This document shows, one piece after another, positions 35,158 through 45,633 of a stretch of 64,000 bases of DNA. The notes beneath the pieces are model-generated. The model was not told the DNA's origin and ran no database searches. It saw only the letters and a list, made by a program, of their open reading frames with translations. Each line of letters begins with the position of its first letter. Position 1 is the stretch's first letter. The position numbers and the translations under genes are program-made. Origin of the DNA: Styela clava (Eukaryota; Chordata; Ascidiacea; Stolidobranchia; Styelidae). Where the stretch lies: assembly GCF_964204865.1 (NCBI RefSeq), contig NC_135255.1, forward strand, positions 21,605,135 through 21,669,134, in the 5' to 3' direction.

Positions 35158-35831
35158 CAGGGTCGTCCAACCCCATATGTGGCCCGCGGAAGCGTTTCGA
35201 GTGGCCCGCGCTTCATTTTTCAGAATTGAATAAAAAATTGAGTAAGACTATTTTCCGAGTGATGTAGTATACAAAGATGTGATACAAACGATTTGTTTAT
35301 TATCCTGAAATGCGCTTGGGTTCCATTTTGAGTCGAAACCAACTGGGAGGAGATATCGATACATAAAGGTGCCATAGTCGCTTACACATTAAGTCTTTTT
35401 TATTGCAAAAGCGGGAATATTTTAATCGTATTCCTTGGCGCATGACGAAAGCACTTACATCAAGGTTACTGCTCAGTTGGCAATCTTCCTGCTGGGAGTT
35501 AATTGTGATTTTGAAATTACCGAAGAGCTCGCAGCCATTGTTGCTATTAAGAGTACGACTGGAGGATTTGATTTGTTGGAAGCTGTGATGAAAATGAGCA
35601 AGTTTTTTGGCGAATCCTCCGGGAATAACCACTGATGGCGTCCAATCAATGGTTGGGAAACAACAGTTTTATTGTTCTAATTGTGAAAGTTTAGTGTGAG
35701 GGTATTGTTTGTTTTTTTATTAACCTGTAGTCAGTGTATCTAAACTAGAACATAACTACCATGTTATGTGGCCCGCGCAATCATTCGTAAACTACATGTG
35801 GCCCTTCGACCAAAAAGGTTTGACGACCCTG
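35158..35831 (+). mobile_element. hAT element remnant with transposase fragment
   Basis: Ends CAGGGTCGTCCAACCCC and GGTTTGACGACCCTG are inverted. At 35432-35635 the + strand encodes a stretch with LAHDESTYIKVTAQLAIFLL and DFEITEELAAIV, then KSTTGGFDLLEAV, which matches the DEST...TAQLAIFI...TEELL...TTTG pattern of hAT transposases of the GTF2IRD2-like type. The upstream YFNRIP part is in another frame, so the gene is broken. 674 bp, clearly a deletion derivative. Confidence 0.75.
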
Positions 35832-36383
35832 ACTAACAGAACCCGATAAATAGAATGGAGACGAACAAAATATGTTATTTGAAAATGAAACAATATGTTT
35901 ACCAAAGCAATTTAGTATATGCCAAGCAGTCGCCGTTTCAGCACAGGAAAGTGCACTCTAATCACCATGGCAAAGCAATATATAAGAGAAAGCGTGATAT
36001 GATGACGAATGGTTTTCAATCTACTTTTGCGGAAAAATACTATTCTTAGCCGAAATTAATTTTAAAGGTTAATTATTTCAAATACAATAACTCTATAGAA
36101 ACTTCGAAAAAATAAAACCATAAGCGACTTTTTCCATCTTCAAGTACTTCGTTGGTTCTTGAGTTAGAGAGGAAATTGAATTTAGCAAGCATGAATTTAG
36201 CAAAATCATCCATTGGTACAATTCGTGTACAGTAATAAACAATAAACCAAAATATGTACAACCCCGATCAAATATATGGACAATATAGGCGTGTGCGTGT
36301 AAGGCTCAGTTTGATGAAGTGGTTTTTCATAGATATTCACCACACTTGGCTCAAGGTGAATTACCACTTTGTATACCTCACAT

Positions 36384-36520
36384 CAGGGGTCGGGAACCCA
36401 TGACTCGCGAACCATATATGGCTCTTTTGGTGAAGGCATATAGCTCCCAGAAATATCTAAGGCTAAGCTTACTATTGTTACCAGTTCTCAAACTATAAAG
36501 TTATTGCAAAATCCCGCAGA
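36384..36520 (+). repeat. hAT-like element, left end (same family as the window's right end)
   Basis: CAGGGGTCGGGAACCCATGA, ACCATATATGGCTCTTTTGG and TAAGCTTACTATTGTTACC are shared with 63895-64000. Confidence 0.65.
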
Positions 36521-37349
36521 ACATTTGCCAATACGTTGGGAACACGCGCTCAACGCCTCTCTATGTTGTGGTAAAACAAGTGCCACACAAGCATTGTGAC
36601 AAAACTAGGGGATTCTGAAACATATTTTGTGACATCACCAAGCGATGGATCTTTCCCCGAGCATCGACTTCCTTGTTTACTTCGTGACATTGGCCAATCC
36701 GCAAGATGCAAAAGGTGACGTAACAATGCTGCCTCTCAGACAGATTTCTCACTCAGACAGATTTTCGAGCGTGGTCGTAAACAATACCTCGTTTTCGCGT
36801 TTTTGAACCCTGTTCGTCAGTTGTGTTTCGGAAACCTAAATATAAATCAGATAATTCAATGATCACTCTGTCTTCCTAGGAGTTTTAATTTAATTGCAGC
36901 TTTAAAAATTTAGTGTAGAAATAGCTGTGATAGACTAGGCTAAAATTGTTTACCGGTACTTTTAAAAAACAGATTGTTGTATGCGATGAAACATAATGAT
37001 GGTTTGAAACACATACCCAATTTCACAGGCGCCAACTCGCAAAAGCACTCTTAAAATAGCCCCGAAAACTTTGCAATGGTAAAGTATAGGAAGAATTTTT
37101 CGGAGGTCAAAGGTCGGGGAGAGGTCCATAGACTTGCGGAACAACAAAGAAAGGCCTTCCGTCCGCGTGTACAGTTTATTTGTAATATTTAGCACTACGG
37201 AGATGCCTAAAAGAAAGAAAGACGATGAGTATCGTCGATTTCACATGTGTTGCATGTGAGCAGCCGTTCAAGTCCCTCAGCTCCCACTTTTGCTTATGTA
37301 GCACTGTAAATAATCCTAATTTTTGACTTATAATATAAGCGAAAAGGAT

Positions 37350-37575
37350 GTTTCGTACAAAGCCCCTGTCACTGATGCAAGTGTGAGATTTGAGAAAAAC
37401 AAACCCGCCACCTTTAAAAATTCCAACCGGTAATTATCCAGTTGGGATAAGGGTTCGGGTTAGTGTTAGGAATGATTTGAAAATTTGAATTGACAGTTCA
37501 ACCTGCATTCCTAACCCCAACTGGAAAATTACTAATTTTGCTATTTTGAGAGTTGGCGGGGGTGTAAAAAAGATC
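37350..37575. repeat. Foldback element of the TTTGTACAAAAGATCCC family
   Basis: Left arm TTCGTACAAAGCCCCTGTCA and AATTATCCAGTTGGGATAAG; right arm CCTAACCCCAACTGGAAAAT and AGAGTTGGCGGGGGTG. It shows that the single-arm copies at 27040 and 31075 derive from a foldback element. Confidence 0.65.
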
Positions 37576-38319
37576 CGTAAAAAATACTCTCCGAATTGTA
37601 TCACAAAACCCGAATTGTGTGGCAATAAAAGTGATATTTAGTGGATTTAGCCTTTCAGCACGACCGACTCCAATCCTCTGCTTCAAAAGCTGTATTGTAA
37701 CCCAATCAAGTAACATATAGGCTATACTCCGCTATAATATGCTCATTGACAATATTTAAAAAAAAGTTTCATTCGTTCTTCCAGTCTCAGGAACATCAGA
37801 GTAATAGATTTTTTAATGATATATCAATTTTTCCTATAATCACCACATAAAATTCGCAGCCACAATTTTTTTCGTTCTTTTCTGAATTCTAGTTTGTATA
37901 AAGTATTGCCGTGATCTTCTCTTGATCAGTGTCTCACATTTTAAAATTGACTTAAAAGGTATTGCCCGAGGTATTCTGTTTGTCAGTGTGTTGTTGTTTT
38001 GTTTGTTTGTGACCAAAATAAAATTGATTGATATAGGTTGATCGACAGTTGCTGCAGTCGACGAAATGTCGACGATTTTTCTTCGCAGTCAATCATTTAT
38101 AGAAATTTGTCAAAGTTGACAACCCTATGTTCAGTTGCTTCCTTGTTTTTAGATTACGACAAGCAGGAGTTTCCATTTCATGAATTTTTATGCATATCAT
38201 GCACAAGAACGTGTTTTGTGCATATAAACGATAATACTGGGACTGGAGTAAGTCGAAAGTGGGACCCGTAAGTCGTACATCTTTCTCAACATTAATGATT
38301 TTTATTCTTTTTCGACAAC

Positions 38320-38560
38320 TTAGGATAGAATAGGATTCACAGGTTTATCAGGGGGGAGAGGAAAACCGATAACACGACTTAATCATATGGCGAACCACGG
38401 CCTCTCGTCCGGTTACCAGTCCATGTCAGATATGGGATTAGTTAGTCAGTTATTTGTTTTCAGAAGCATGGACTTGGTGGTGAAAAAACGACCAGCGGTT
38501 ACGTGAAGCACCACACGGCGGCGAGGAGTCCAGCAATCCTCGCACATTACTATACCCGTA
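38320..38560 (-). repeat. tRNA-derived SINE body, reverse
   Basis: GGTTTATCAGGGGGGAGAGG, CATATGGCGAACCACGGCCT, GTCCATGTCAGATATGGGAT and TAGTTAGTCAGTTATTTG match the SINE body in reverse orientation. Confidence 0.65.
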
Positions 38561-39235
38561 CGATTTTTATCGTTTAATGACAAGTTCAAGAAGAAATGGA
38601 TAAATATTTGGCGACATACCGAAAATCAGTTCTTATATTTAGTCGGTGATCACTGTTGTTAACCTATATCTACGTTGTGTCGGAGTCAACTGAGCTTCCG
38701 CTAACGTAAAAGCCTTCTTTCTTTGACGGGAGGAAAATAAAAAATATAATTTTGGACATGCATGATTTCATTCAGGGGATTTCCCCGTGGTCGTCAGTTC
38801 TCTTCCGCGATTCGGCTTTTCGCTGCTTTTAATGTGTTTCCCTTTGTTTTGGCGATTGTTAGGGAGTTAATGTAGAATTCTAGCTGGGAATAAATGTCTA
38901 AGTTTTGTTGTACTTGTACAATATAACATTAAAGTTGAGATGGGACTTTCCTAGCTATCCTGTGGGAGTGGGAAATGGTGAAAACAGTAACGTACTTGGT
39001 TTAATTAACCTCTGTCGGTCTGTCTGCAGGTTTGTGACCTTCAGACCTTTTAGATAAATAGAGTTTATTTTGAAGGATCCATACTGGTAATGCACGCTAA
39101 TTAAAAATAGAGGATCATGGACAGTGAGCTAAACTTTTGAAAAAGTTTTAAACATTTGAAAAGTTTAAAAATATCATGTGTCCGCTCACCACACACACAC
39201 ACACACTAAAAAACACCAACCTAGTTAAACAGACG

Positions 39236-39865
39236 GGTCTGGTATAGTTTAGTACCACAAGTACTTCCAGTGTGCGTGGAATAATGATTTTTGCATGTGT
39301 TATTTCCGACCCCCATCTGCCTAGAGGCGCAGTTCTTACCACTTCATGGCAGCTCCTGCCACGAACGAACCGTGGCAGCTCTTGCCATGGTTTTATAGCG
39401 CTATTCAGTAATCAGTATTAACGGTATATTCACAGATCAATGTACCAGATTTTAATTGATCCATCAAACCCCAAATCCATCAAAACTGTATCCATAAGAA
39501 AAACGTTCCAACTTACCCAATATTTGTCACCATAAGGGACAGTACGGCCCACCTGCCGGGGTTACGGCAGCAAAATTTTACCTGTTTTGGTTTTCAATTT
39601 GCTGTCACGGTAACGGCAGCTCATCATTGGTTTGTGGCAGCTAAAAAGTCAGTCGCCTTAGATTTGGCCGTATCGGCCATGGTATCCATCGTTTTGGACG
39701 ACCATGTATATATTTTGGTGGCCCCTATCACGTAACTCTTAATTCGGAATGACATAATTTTTGAATGACGCAGTCAAGGTGAGGTTAGGAATCAAATATG
39801 CAAAAATTGTTGAGCCAGGCCAACTACTGAACTAGAAGTAAATGTGGTACTATACCAGACCCAAA
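39236..39865. repeat. Large foldback element with nested insert
   Basis: GGTCTGGTATAGTTTAGTAC on the left and GTGGTACTATACCAGACCC on the right; inner AAAAATTGTTGAGCCAGGCC as in 13597-14060. About 400 bp between 39325 and 39735, containing repeated GGCAGCTCCTGCCACG-type words, interrupts it and is probably a second element. Confidence 0.65.
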
Positions 39866-39954
39866 CAGGCTTGGGCCAGAAAGAAACAAAAATGTATTGA
39901 ACTTTTGTGTACCCTTCCGCTTGTCCACTGGTCTAGCTACTCGTCATGTATCTG

Positions 39955-40075
39955 AAAACAAATAACTGGCTAACCAATCCCATATTTGACATGAACGGGT
40001 AACCGAACAAGAGGCCATAAGAATAAGTGTCTTATTGGCTTTCCTTCCCCGGGATAAATATGTAAATCCTATCGT
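39955..40075 (+). repeat. SINE 3' part upstream of UBE2Q
   Basis: AATAACTGGCTAACCAATCC, GTAACCGAACAAGAGGCC and GATAAATATGTAAATCCTAT are SINE body and 3' end. It finishes about 25 bp upstream of the splice acceptor used to reach the UBE2Q start. Confidence 0.6.
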
Positions 40076-40088
40076 TATAAATCAAATG

Positions 40089-40100
40089 TTATATTTCCAG
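40089..40100 (+). other. Splice acceptor upstream of UBE2Q start
   Basis: TTATATTTCCAG fits a 3' splice site 59 bp before the ATG at 40160. With no introns in the coding sequence this serves either a 5' UTR intron or spliced-leader trans-splicing. Confidence 0.4.
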
Positions 40101-40159
40101 GTTGTTATAGGTTCTTTAGCAGAATTAGCTCTACCTAATGGATATATAAAGCAACAAAC

Positions 40160-41266
40160 ATGGCTAAAAGCTTGCAAAGTGTCAAAAGTGAGTCGGAATA
40201 TATCAGCAAACTTTTCCCTAAATCACATTCCAGATTGAGAGTCGTCAACTACACAGCTGATGAAATATGTTTTCATTTTGTCGGCAAGAGCGATGAAAAG
40301 TTCGTTCTGAATTGTAACATTTCGGAAATATCCGAACCGGTACAGCCTATGTGGTACTCTGAGTCCGATAACCAATTTGTCACAGAAACTCTCGAATCGT
40401 TGTCAGAGATGACGCTAAAACCGAGAAATATGATCCAACAAGGAGTGGAGTATATTTTAAAAGAATTATGCAAAAAATTTGGAGTAAAAATCCCTGGGGA
40501 GGTGGAAAAATTAACTTTCGATATAGACATAACCGACATGGATATTAATAATAATACGGACGAAGATAGTTCAGATGAAGAATTAGAAGACATGGACGCT
40601 CTCGGATTAGACGTTCACGTTGTCAGTGAAGCCGAACGAAAAAAGATGGAAGACAGCGGAATCGCTGACAGTGATTTGGTTAAGCTGGAAAAAATCAAAT
40701 CGAATCAACAGAAAGCTTATATTACTGGTAGTGTGACAGGGTCAGTGCAAGCTTCCGATAGAATTCTAAAAGACTTACGCGCAATATATAAATCGGATAG
40801 CTTCAAAAATAAACATTATACTGTCGAACTAATTGATGACAGTTTATATGAATGGAATGTCCATATTTTACAAATAGATCGTGACAGCACTTTGTACAGC
40901 GACCTAAAAAAACTTAAAGACAAGGGCAGTGATGGTTCTATAGTATTACAAGTCACTTTTAAAGATAATTATCCGTTCGATCCACCGTTTGTACGTGTAG
41001 TGAAACCTGTTTTGCATGGTGGCTACGTTTTTGGGGGAGGTGCAATTTGCATGGAGCTCTTAACCAAACAAGGGTGGAGTAGCGCTTATTCTGTCGAATC
41101 ACTAATTATGCAAATTATCGCGACGCTCTCGAAAGGACGAACGAGAATCAATTTTGGAGCTCGACCAGATGCATTCAGTTACGCAAGAGCGGTTCTTTCA
41201 TTTCAAAAACTTGTGCAAATTCATGAACAGAATGGTTGGTCAACGCCACCAAAAGCAGATGGGTAA
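40160..41266 (+). CDS. UBE2Q2: UBE2Q-type ubiquitin-conjugating enzyme E2, single exon
   Basis: UBE2Q proteins are E2 enzymes with a long N-terminal RWD-like region and a C-terminal UBC fold; they take ubiquitin from E1 on a catalytic cysteine. The 368 residues match vertebrate UBE2Q2 in length (about 375) and end ([18 protein letters not shown]). N-terminal domain about 15-115; acidic linker about 120-165 ([19 protein letters not shown]); UBC core about 197-365 with [15 protein letters not shown], and the catalytic C297 in [13 protein letters not shown]2Q1 and UBE2Q2 cannot be told apart here. The coding sequence has no intron, unlike vertebrate genes. A 157-bp part of it (40457-40613, residues 100-151) is copied at 42479-42635. 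Confidence 0.93.
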   Translation: MAKSLQSVKSESEYISKLFPKSHSRLRVVNYTADEICFHFVGKSDEKFVLNCNISEISEPVQPMWYSESDNQFVTETLESLSEMTLKPRNMIQQGVEYILKELCKKFGVKIPGEVEKLTFDIDITDMDINNNTDEDSSDEELEDMDALGLDVHVVSEAERKKMEDSGIADSDLVKLEKIKSNQQKAYITGSVTGSVQASDRILKDLRAIYKSDSFKNKHYTVELIDDSLYEWNVHILQIDRDSTLYSDLKKLKDKGSDGSIVLQVTFKDNYPFDPPFVRVVKPVLHGGYVFGGGAICMELLTKQGWSSAYSVESLIMQIIATLSKGRTRINFGARPDAFSYARAVLSFQKLVQIHEQNGWSTPPKADG

Positions 41267-41403
41267 TATAGAGGAATTTTTTATGTGATTTTTTTACAGT
41301 TGCCATGGTAATTAAAAGAAATATAATTTTTTATATAAATATTCAACACAGAATGGCCGCTGGATCATGGGGGGAAAAATTAAGTCCAAAAGATTGTAAT
41401 TTC

Positions 41404-41409
41404 AATAAA
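41404..41409 (+). terminator. UBE2Q poly(A) signal
   Basis: AATAAA 138 bp after the stop codon of UBE2Q. Confidence 0.55.
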
Positions 41410-41424
41410 ATTATTTTACTATCA

Positions 41425-42040
41425 GTTGGGGTTACGCGAGACTAACTCCCTACGCTTCCTTTGTGTCTTTAAGGGGATGGATCTGTGTGCGTGCAATGCA
41501 AGGGTACTATAGTAAGAATGAAATTACTCTACAGTAATGCATTTTTGTTAGTATGCATCAACCCTCTTGAATCACAGTATATTATTTTTATACGACATTT
41601 CAATGTTGTTGTGTGTTTTGAATCAGTTGGGGTTACGCGAGACGAACTCCCTATCCCTTCCTTTGTGGCTTTGTGCTATTGCATTGGATATGCGATTTGT
41701 AAAGATGCTGTAGCACAGTGGTTCCCAACCTGTTATGGCTCTCTTACGAAGGCTTTTAGCACTCATGGCTCACTGTTTATCATTCCAGTGGTATATATGG
41801 TGTTGTTTTGATTGGTAGATTCCAAATCCCATTATGTCCGAACAATTCAAGCTCAACAAAGTTAAAACACCCTGGGAAATAACGTTATCGAGTAATGAAA
41901 CTAGGATGAATAGAGAAGTTTTCTTGTCAATTTATTTCTTATTTGTGTTAAATTTATTTTTGTTAGTATGCAGCAAGACTCTTGAATCACAGTATATTAT
42001 TTTTATGTACGACATTCAAGTATGTTGTGTGTATTGAATT
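41425..42040 (+). repeat. Local duplication downstream of UBE2Q
   Basis: Block A (CAGTTGGGGTTACGCGAGAC, then AACTCCCTA and CTTCCTTTGTG) occurs at 41425 and 41626. Block B (ATTTTTGTTAGTATGCA, then CTTGAATCACAGTATATTAT) occurs at about 41540 and 41958. The left end of a hAT-like element (CAGTGGTTCCCAACCTGTTA at 41716) splits the second A-B pair. Confidence 0.8.
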
Positions 42041-42337
42041 TGGCATAAAAGATTTGATTAACCTGATATGATGTAACACTTGTCCAAATATTTTGATCCT
42101 AATGTGAACGTACTGATGCCGCTTGTTTTTGATTTCTTGGTTTGGTTGAAATCAGTTGGCTAGACTCATGACTATCAGTGCCATATTTGAGTCAAAATTT
42201 TATCCTCTTTTTTTTTGTTGATAATGCTTTGATGAGATGGAAGCTTATTATACTGTTGTTAATTGAAAAATTATGGGCAAGATATTGCTTTTCTTACAAA
42301 TTTATTTGAAGTAGGGGTCACACTCTGTTATTAAGAT

Positions 42338-42794
42338 CAGTGGTTCCCGAACCGCAGTCAGCAGGCCAATTACGGCCCTAGTATCGATTTAACATGGCCC
42401 GCTGAACTCAAGTGAAATAATTGAACACTTTCTGTTTTTACGTTCTGGATACCGCCAATTGTTACATCATTATTATTATTAAAAGAATTATGCAAAAAAT
42501 TTGGAGTAAAAATCCCTGGGGAGGTGGAAAAATTAACTTTCGATATAGACATAACCGACATGGATATTAATAATAATACGGACGAAGAGAGTTCAGATGA
42601 AGAATTAGAAGACATGGACGCTCTCGGATTAGACGATTAAGCACATGTATATTCGTGACAATTCAATTACACTTTCCAATTAATTATAAGTAACAGAGCC
42701 AGTATCACCCCTTGCGGGCGTTTTTCTATTTCGGCCTGTGAATATCCTTCCGTCTCTAATTTTGGCCGCGGTCAATCAGCTTTGGAAACCACTG
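42338..42794 (+). mobile_element. Pack-type hAT element carrying a UBE2Q coding fragment
   Basis: Left end CAGTGGTTCCCGAACCGCAG, right end GTCAATCAGCTTTGGAAACCACTG (final CCACTG at 42789-42794). Both ends match the related element at 49278-49870. Between them, 42479-42635 is identical to 40457-40613 of the UBE2Q gene except for one base (GATAGT versus GAGAGT). Flanking octamers ATTAAGAT / GTTTAGAT match 6 of 8. 457 bp. Confidence 0.85.
42479..42635 (+). pseudogene. UBE2Q2: UBE2Q coding fragment, captured copy
   Basis: 157 bp equal to the part of UBE2Q that encodes residues 100-151 (end of the N-terminal domain and acidic linker), same orientation, 156 of 157 identical. It has neither a start nor the UBC domain, and a TAA follows three bases after its end. 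It is too short to be functional as an E2. Confidence 0.92.
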
Positions 42795-42802
42795 GTTTAG
42801 AT

Positions 42803-43218
42803 CGGGGGTGTGCAACCTTTTTCATTAGCGGGCCAAATACAATTAACTGGGTGAATCTGCGGGCGAACTTTTATTTAATTTAGACTTTCCAGTAGTTGCA
42901 AGCACAAAAATCGTTTATTTTTGCTAGTGATCTTACGGCATTACTAGGGATTCTTGCACAAATAGTGAGTTGAAACGCACATTTGACTTTATTGTCACAC
43001 CGACTTTAAACCCATTCAGTGAGAAACACGTTTTTGTAATAGGACCTATATCGTGTATTTTGCAACAGAATTTCGCTAGCTTGTTTTGCTAAAAGGACTG
43101 GTATAGGCTTTGCGACGACGGAGGATGAATACTCGTTTTGCGGGCACACCATTTAGAATTGTTAATTCTTCACGGGCCGCACAATTTTTCCTTGCGGGCC
43201 GCATTTGGCCCACCCCTG
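42803..43218. repeat. hAT-like element with perfect 8-bp TSD
   Basis: Begins CGGGGGTGTGCAACCTTTTT, ends GCATTTGGCCCACCCCTG. GTTTAGAT lies at 42795-42802 and 43219-43226. It inserted directly beside the right end of the Pack-type element. Confidence 0.88.
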
Positions 43219-43229
43219 GTTTAGATAAT

Positions 43230-44030
43230 ATAAAAGAGTTTAAGCAGATTTATCACTCGATGCATTTAAATATCTCCGTCCTTGCAGCATTTGAAACATA
43301 TGCTAGTTGTATAATTCAGCAGAATCACACAGAGTTTTTATTTTGCTCAGTTTTGTGTGTTCGTCTTTTTTCTTATGCTCATCGCTTTTTTTCTGTAAAT
43401 TTTATAAGCTATATTCAAGACATTTTTATTTTTTCCCTTCGTTTTGATACTGCAGGTGGCAAAACAGTATTTTCCAATTGATATGTTTGTGCATGAACGA
43501 GTTAGGTCATGCCTAAATGAGTTTGGTCATGCATGAATGAGTTGGCTCATGCGTGAATGATTAAGGCCATAGGGATAAGTCTACTTATTTAATTTCATCC
43601 CCTCCATGGTAAATATTAAAAACCCATCTTATCCTTTATTCTTGTGAATACTACTGAAATCAGTAATTTGTCATTTTGATAATTCATGCGTGACTGTTGA
43701 CATGATATGCATCACTGCTTATATTTCTCATTTTTTTTGCTGCTTTTTCAAGTAATGTTTTTGATATTTCTATTATTTTTATTTTTAAATTGATTACTGA
43801 GACCTGAAAATTTCAATTCGTCTTGGGGACTCTTGAGAAAGTGATCTGTGTTAATTTGCTTATTGTATATTTTTTTAAAAACATTTCTTTGAACGGCTAT
43901 CATTTTACTTACACTTTTTTGTCATTTTTTAGGGAAAAATAACATGTTTAATATCTGAGTCCAAATAAATTACCCCAATTAGATCATATTTGCCAAATTT
44001 TATTTGATAAAATTCAATATTTGTGATAAT
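43230..44030. other. Intergenic, no gene seen
   Basis: Includes a small tandem of GAGTT(A/T)GG(T/C)CATGC(A/G)TGAATGA-type words at about 43495-43565. Otherwise AT-rich. Confidence 0.4.
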
Positions 44031-44039
44031 TTGATATAA

Positions 44040-44270
44040 CTCTAAACTTCGGACCCTTTCTCCTATTCCAATTGCCAAGTTAGACTGTAGCAGCTGGCTG
44101 GCTCGGAAACATGGAAGTTTAAAAAGCGTTTCAAGCAAAAAAATTACTATGTATAATACAGAATCTTTTTTTTTCCCTTTTGAAATGGCGGAGGGGGGGG
44201 GGGGGGGGGAGAAACCTACAAACCTCCATCCCCCCCTGGGTAAGTCCCTGGCTCCTGAATTCATTATAGC
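44040..44270. repeat. G-run-associated repeat
   Basis: AATTGCCAAGTTAGACTGTA, TTACTATGTATAATACAGAA and a 17-base G run (44193-44209), then AAGTCCCTGGCTCCTGAATT. Same family as 19554-19797. Confidence 0.55.
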
Positions 44271-45312
44271 CCCTACATAACAGTGGTTGCTTGTCTAAGC
44301 CTTGTTCAGAGTGACAAAAGTGTGAAAAACAATATTTTTTATTTGTCTTGTGACTTGTCTTTATTCATGCTGATGTAATACTTCCATTGCTCTATTTTAT
44401 CTTCATTCTTTCACAGTCAGCTTTTGTCACTTTAAGAGTCGTCCATCTCTTGCTAATAGATTGATTTCCCCATATTTCCGACTGAGTGCGCATGATTTTA
44501 CTTTGGGCAAATTTCCTTATAAAAAGAAAAAAATTGCGAAGGGAAATTATCGATGCCTTATGTAGTTTGTTTGCAGGCATATTAATGAGGTAAACACTGA
44601 TTATAATAAAACAAACCTGGTTATCAAGATATATTGAAAAATGACTTCATAACAAAATCATTTTAGGATTTTTGAACATTCCGCTCATTGTATGGTCTAA
44701 GTTTACTTTAGTACAATGTGACTTCATCCTTGTTAAAATTCATTCAAGCACAAACTGGCAGCATTGGTACTCTTCCTTTGGGATAAGATTGTTCCGACTG
44801 GGCACGCTTCATTAATTCACAGGGGGATATGGGTTTAAATTGTTCCAGGGTAGTCTATTTCCTTATTATTTGCTATAATTTTTGCCGATATGCTATTTCA
44901 GTATTGTGTGTTTTAATTGTGTAAATGTCTTTTCAATTTAGATTCCCTAAATTAGAATTTAGAGTTAGTAATAAAGTTAAAACTACCGTATATATGGACT
45001 ATCAGTTCTTCTTCAATATTGGAAGTCCATCACAGAGCAGTAGTTATCAATCTTTTTATTGGACTGGAATCTCAATGAATCAATCCAGAGGCTCAAGGAA
45101 TATCTGTTGTATTCAAGTCAAGTTTCTTTTTTCCAACCAGTAAAAAAACACCACTCGAGCACAAATTACGAGAAAACGAGAATTATCCATTTTTACTGGG
45201 TAAGGGTAGTTGCAGAGTACCAAAGCTTGTTACCAAGCAAGGTTCTAATATCTAATTTGAAAAGTTTGGAATTACTGAAACTGGCTTCAAGACAGTTTAC
45301 CGTATGAATTAT

Positions 45313-45528
45313 CGGTATTTCTGTAATGTGTGTACCAGGTTAGGGTTAGGCCATAATTTTATTTCGATTTTCTTTATTTTAGTTCTATTACGAGTTCAAG
45401 GACTGTCTGTGTAAGCCGAGTGAATATACCTCCTGCTCATAGGTTTCAGTCCTTTTACACAACTTGATGTAAAGTAGGCGAACAAAACTAGTTACCTTCA
45501 TATTGGTACACACACTTCTGGAGCGCCG
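45313..45528 (-). repeat. Foldback-MITE relative, chimeric subfamily, reverse
   Basis: GTGTACCAGGTTAGGGTTAG then GACTGTCTGTGTAAGCCGAG, ACACAACTTGATGTAAAGTA and CATATTGGTACACACACTTC. Reverse of 1712-1929 and 63681-63880. Ends about 105 bp before the MAP2K5 start. Confidence 0.7.
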
Positions 45529-45576
45529 AATTATATAACTTACATTGCTCACTAGAAATTATATTTTTATATATGT

Positions 45577-45596
45577 ATTTATCTTCTATTTTTAAG
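45577..45596 (+). other. Splice acceptor upstream of MAP2K5 start
   Basis: A T/C-rich tract ending TTTTTAAG at 45596, 37 bp before the ATG. Same interpretation as for UBE2Q. Confidence 0.3.
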
Positions 45597-45633
45597 ATGA
45601 TATGAATTATCTAATCTACCAGTAATATTGATA

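Noticed and set aside
40273..40593. 106-codon open frame opposite UBE2Q
   Set aside because: Shadow of the UBE2Q coding sequence; the same frame is in the captured copy at 42370-42615 only because the DNA was copied.
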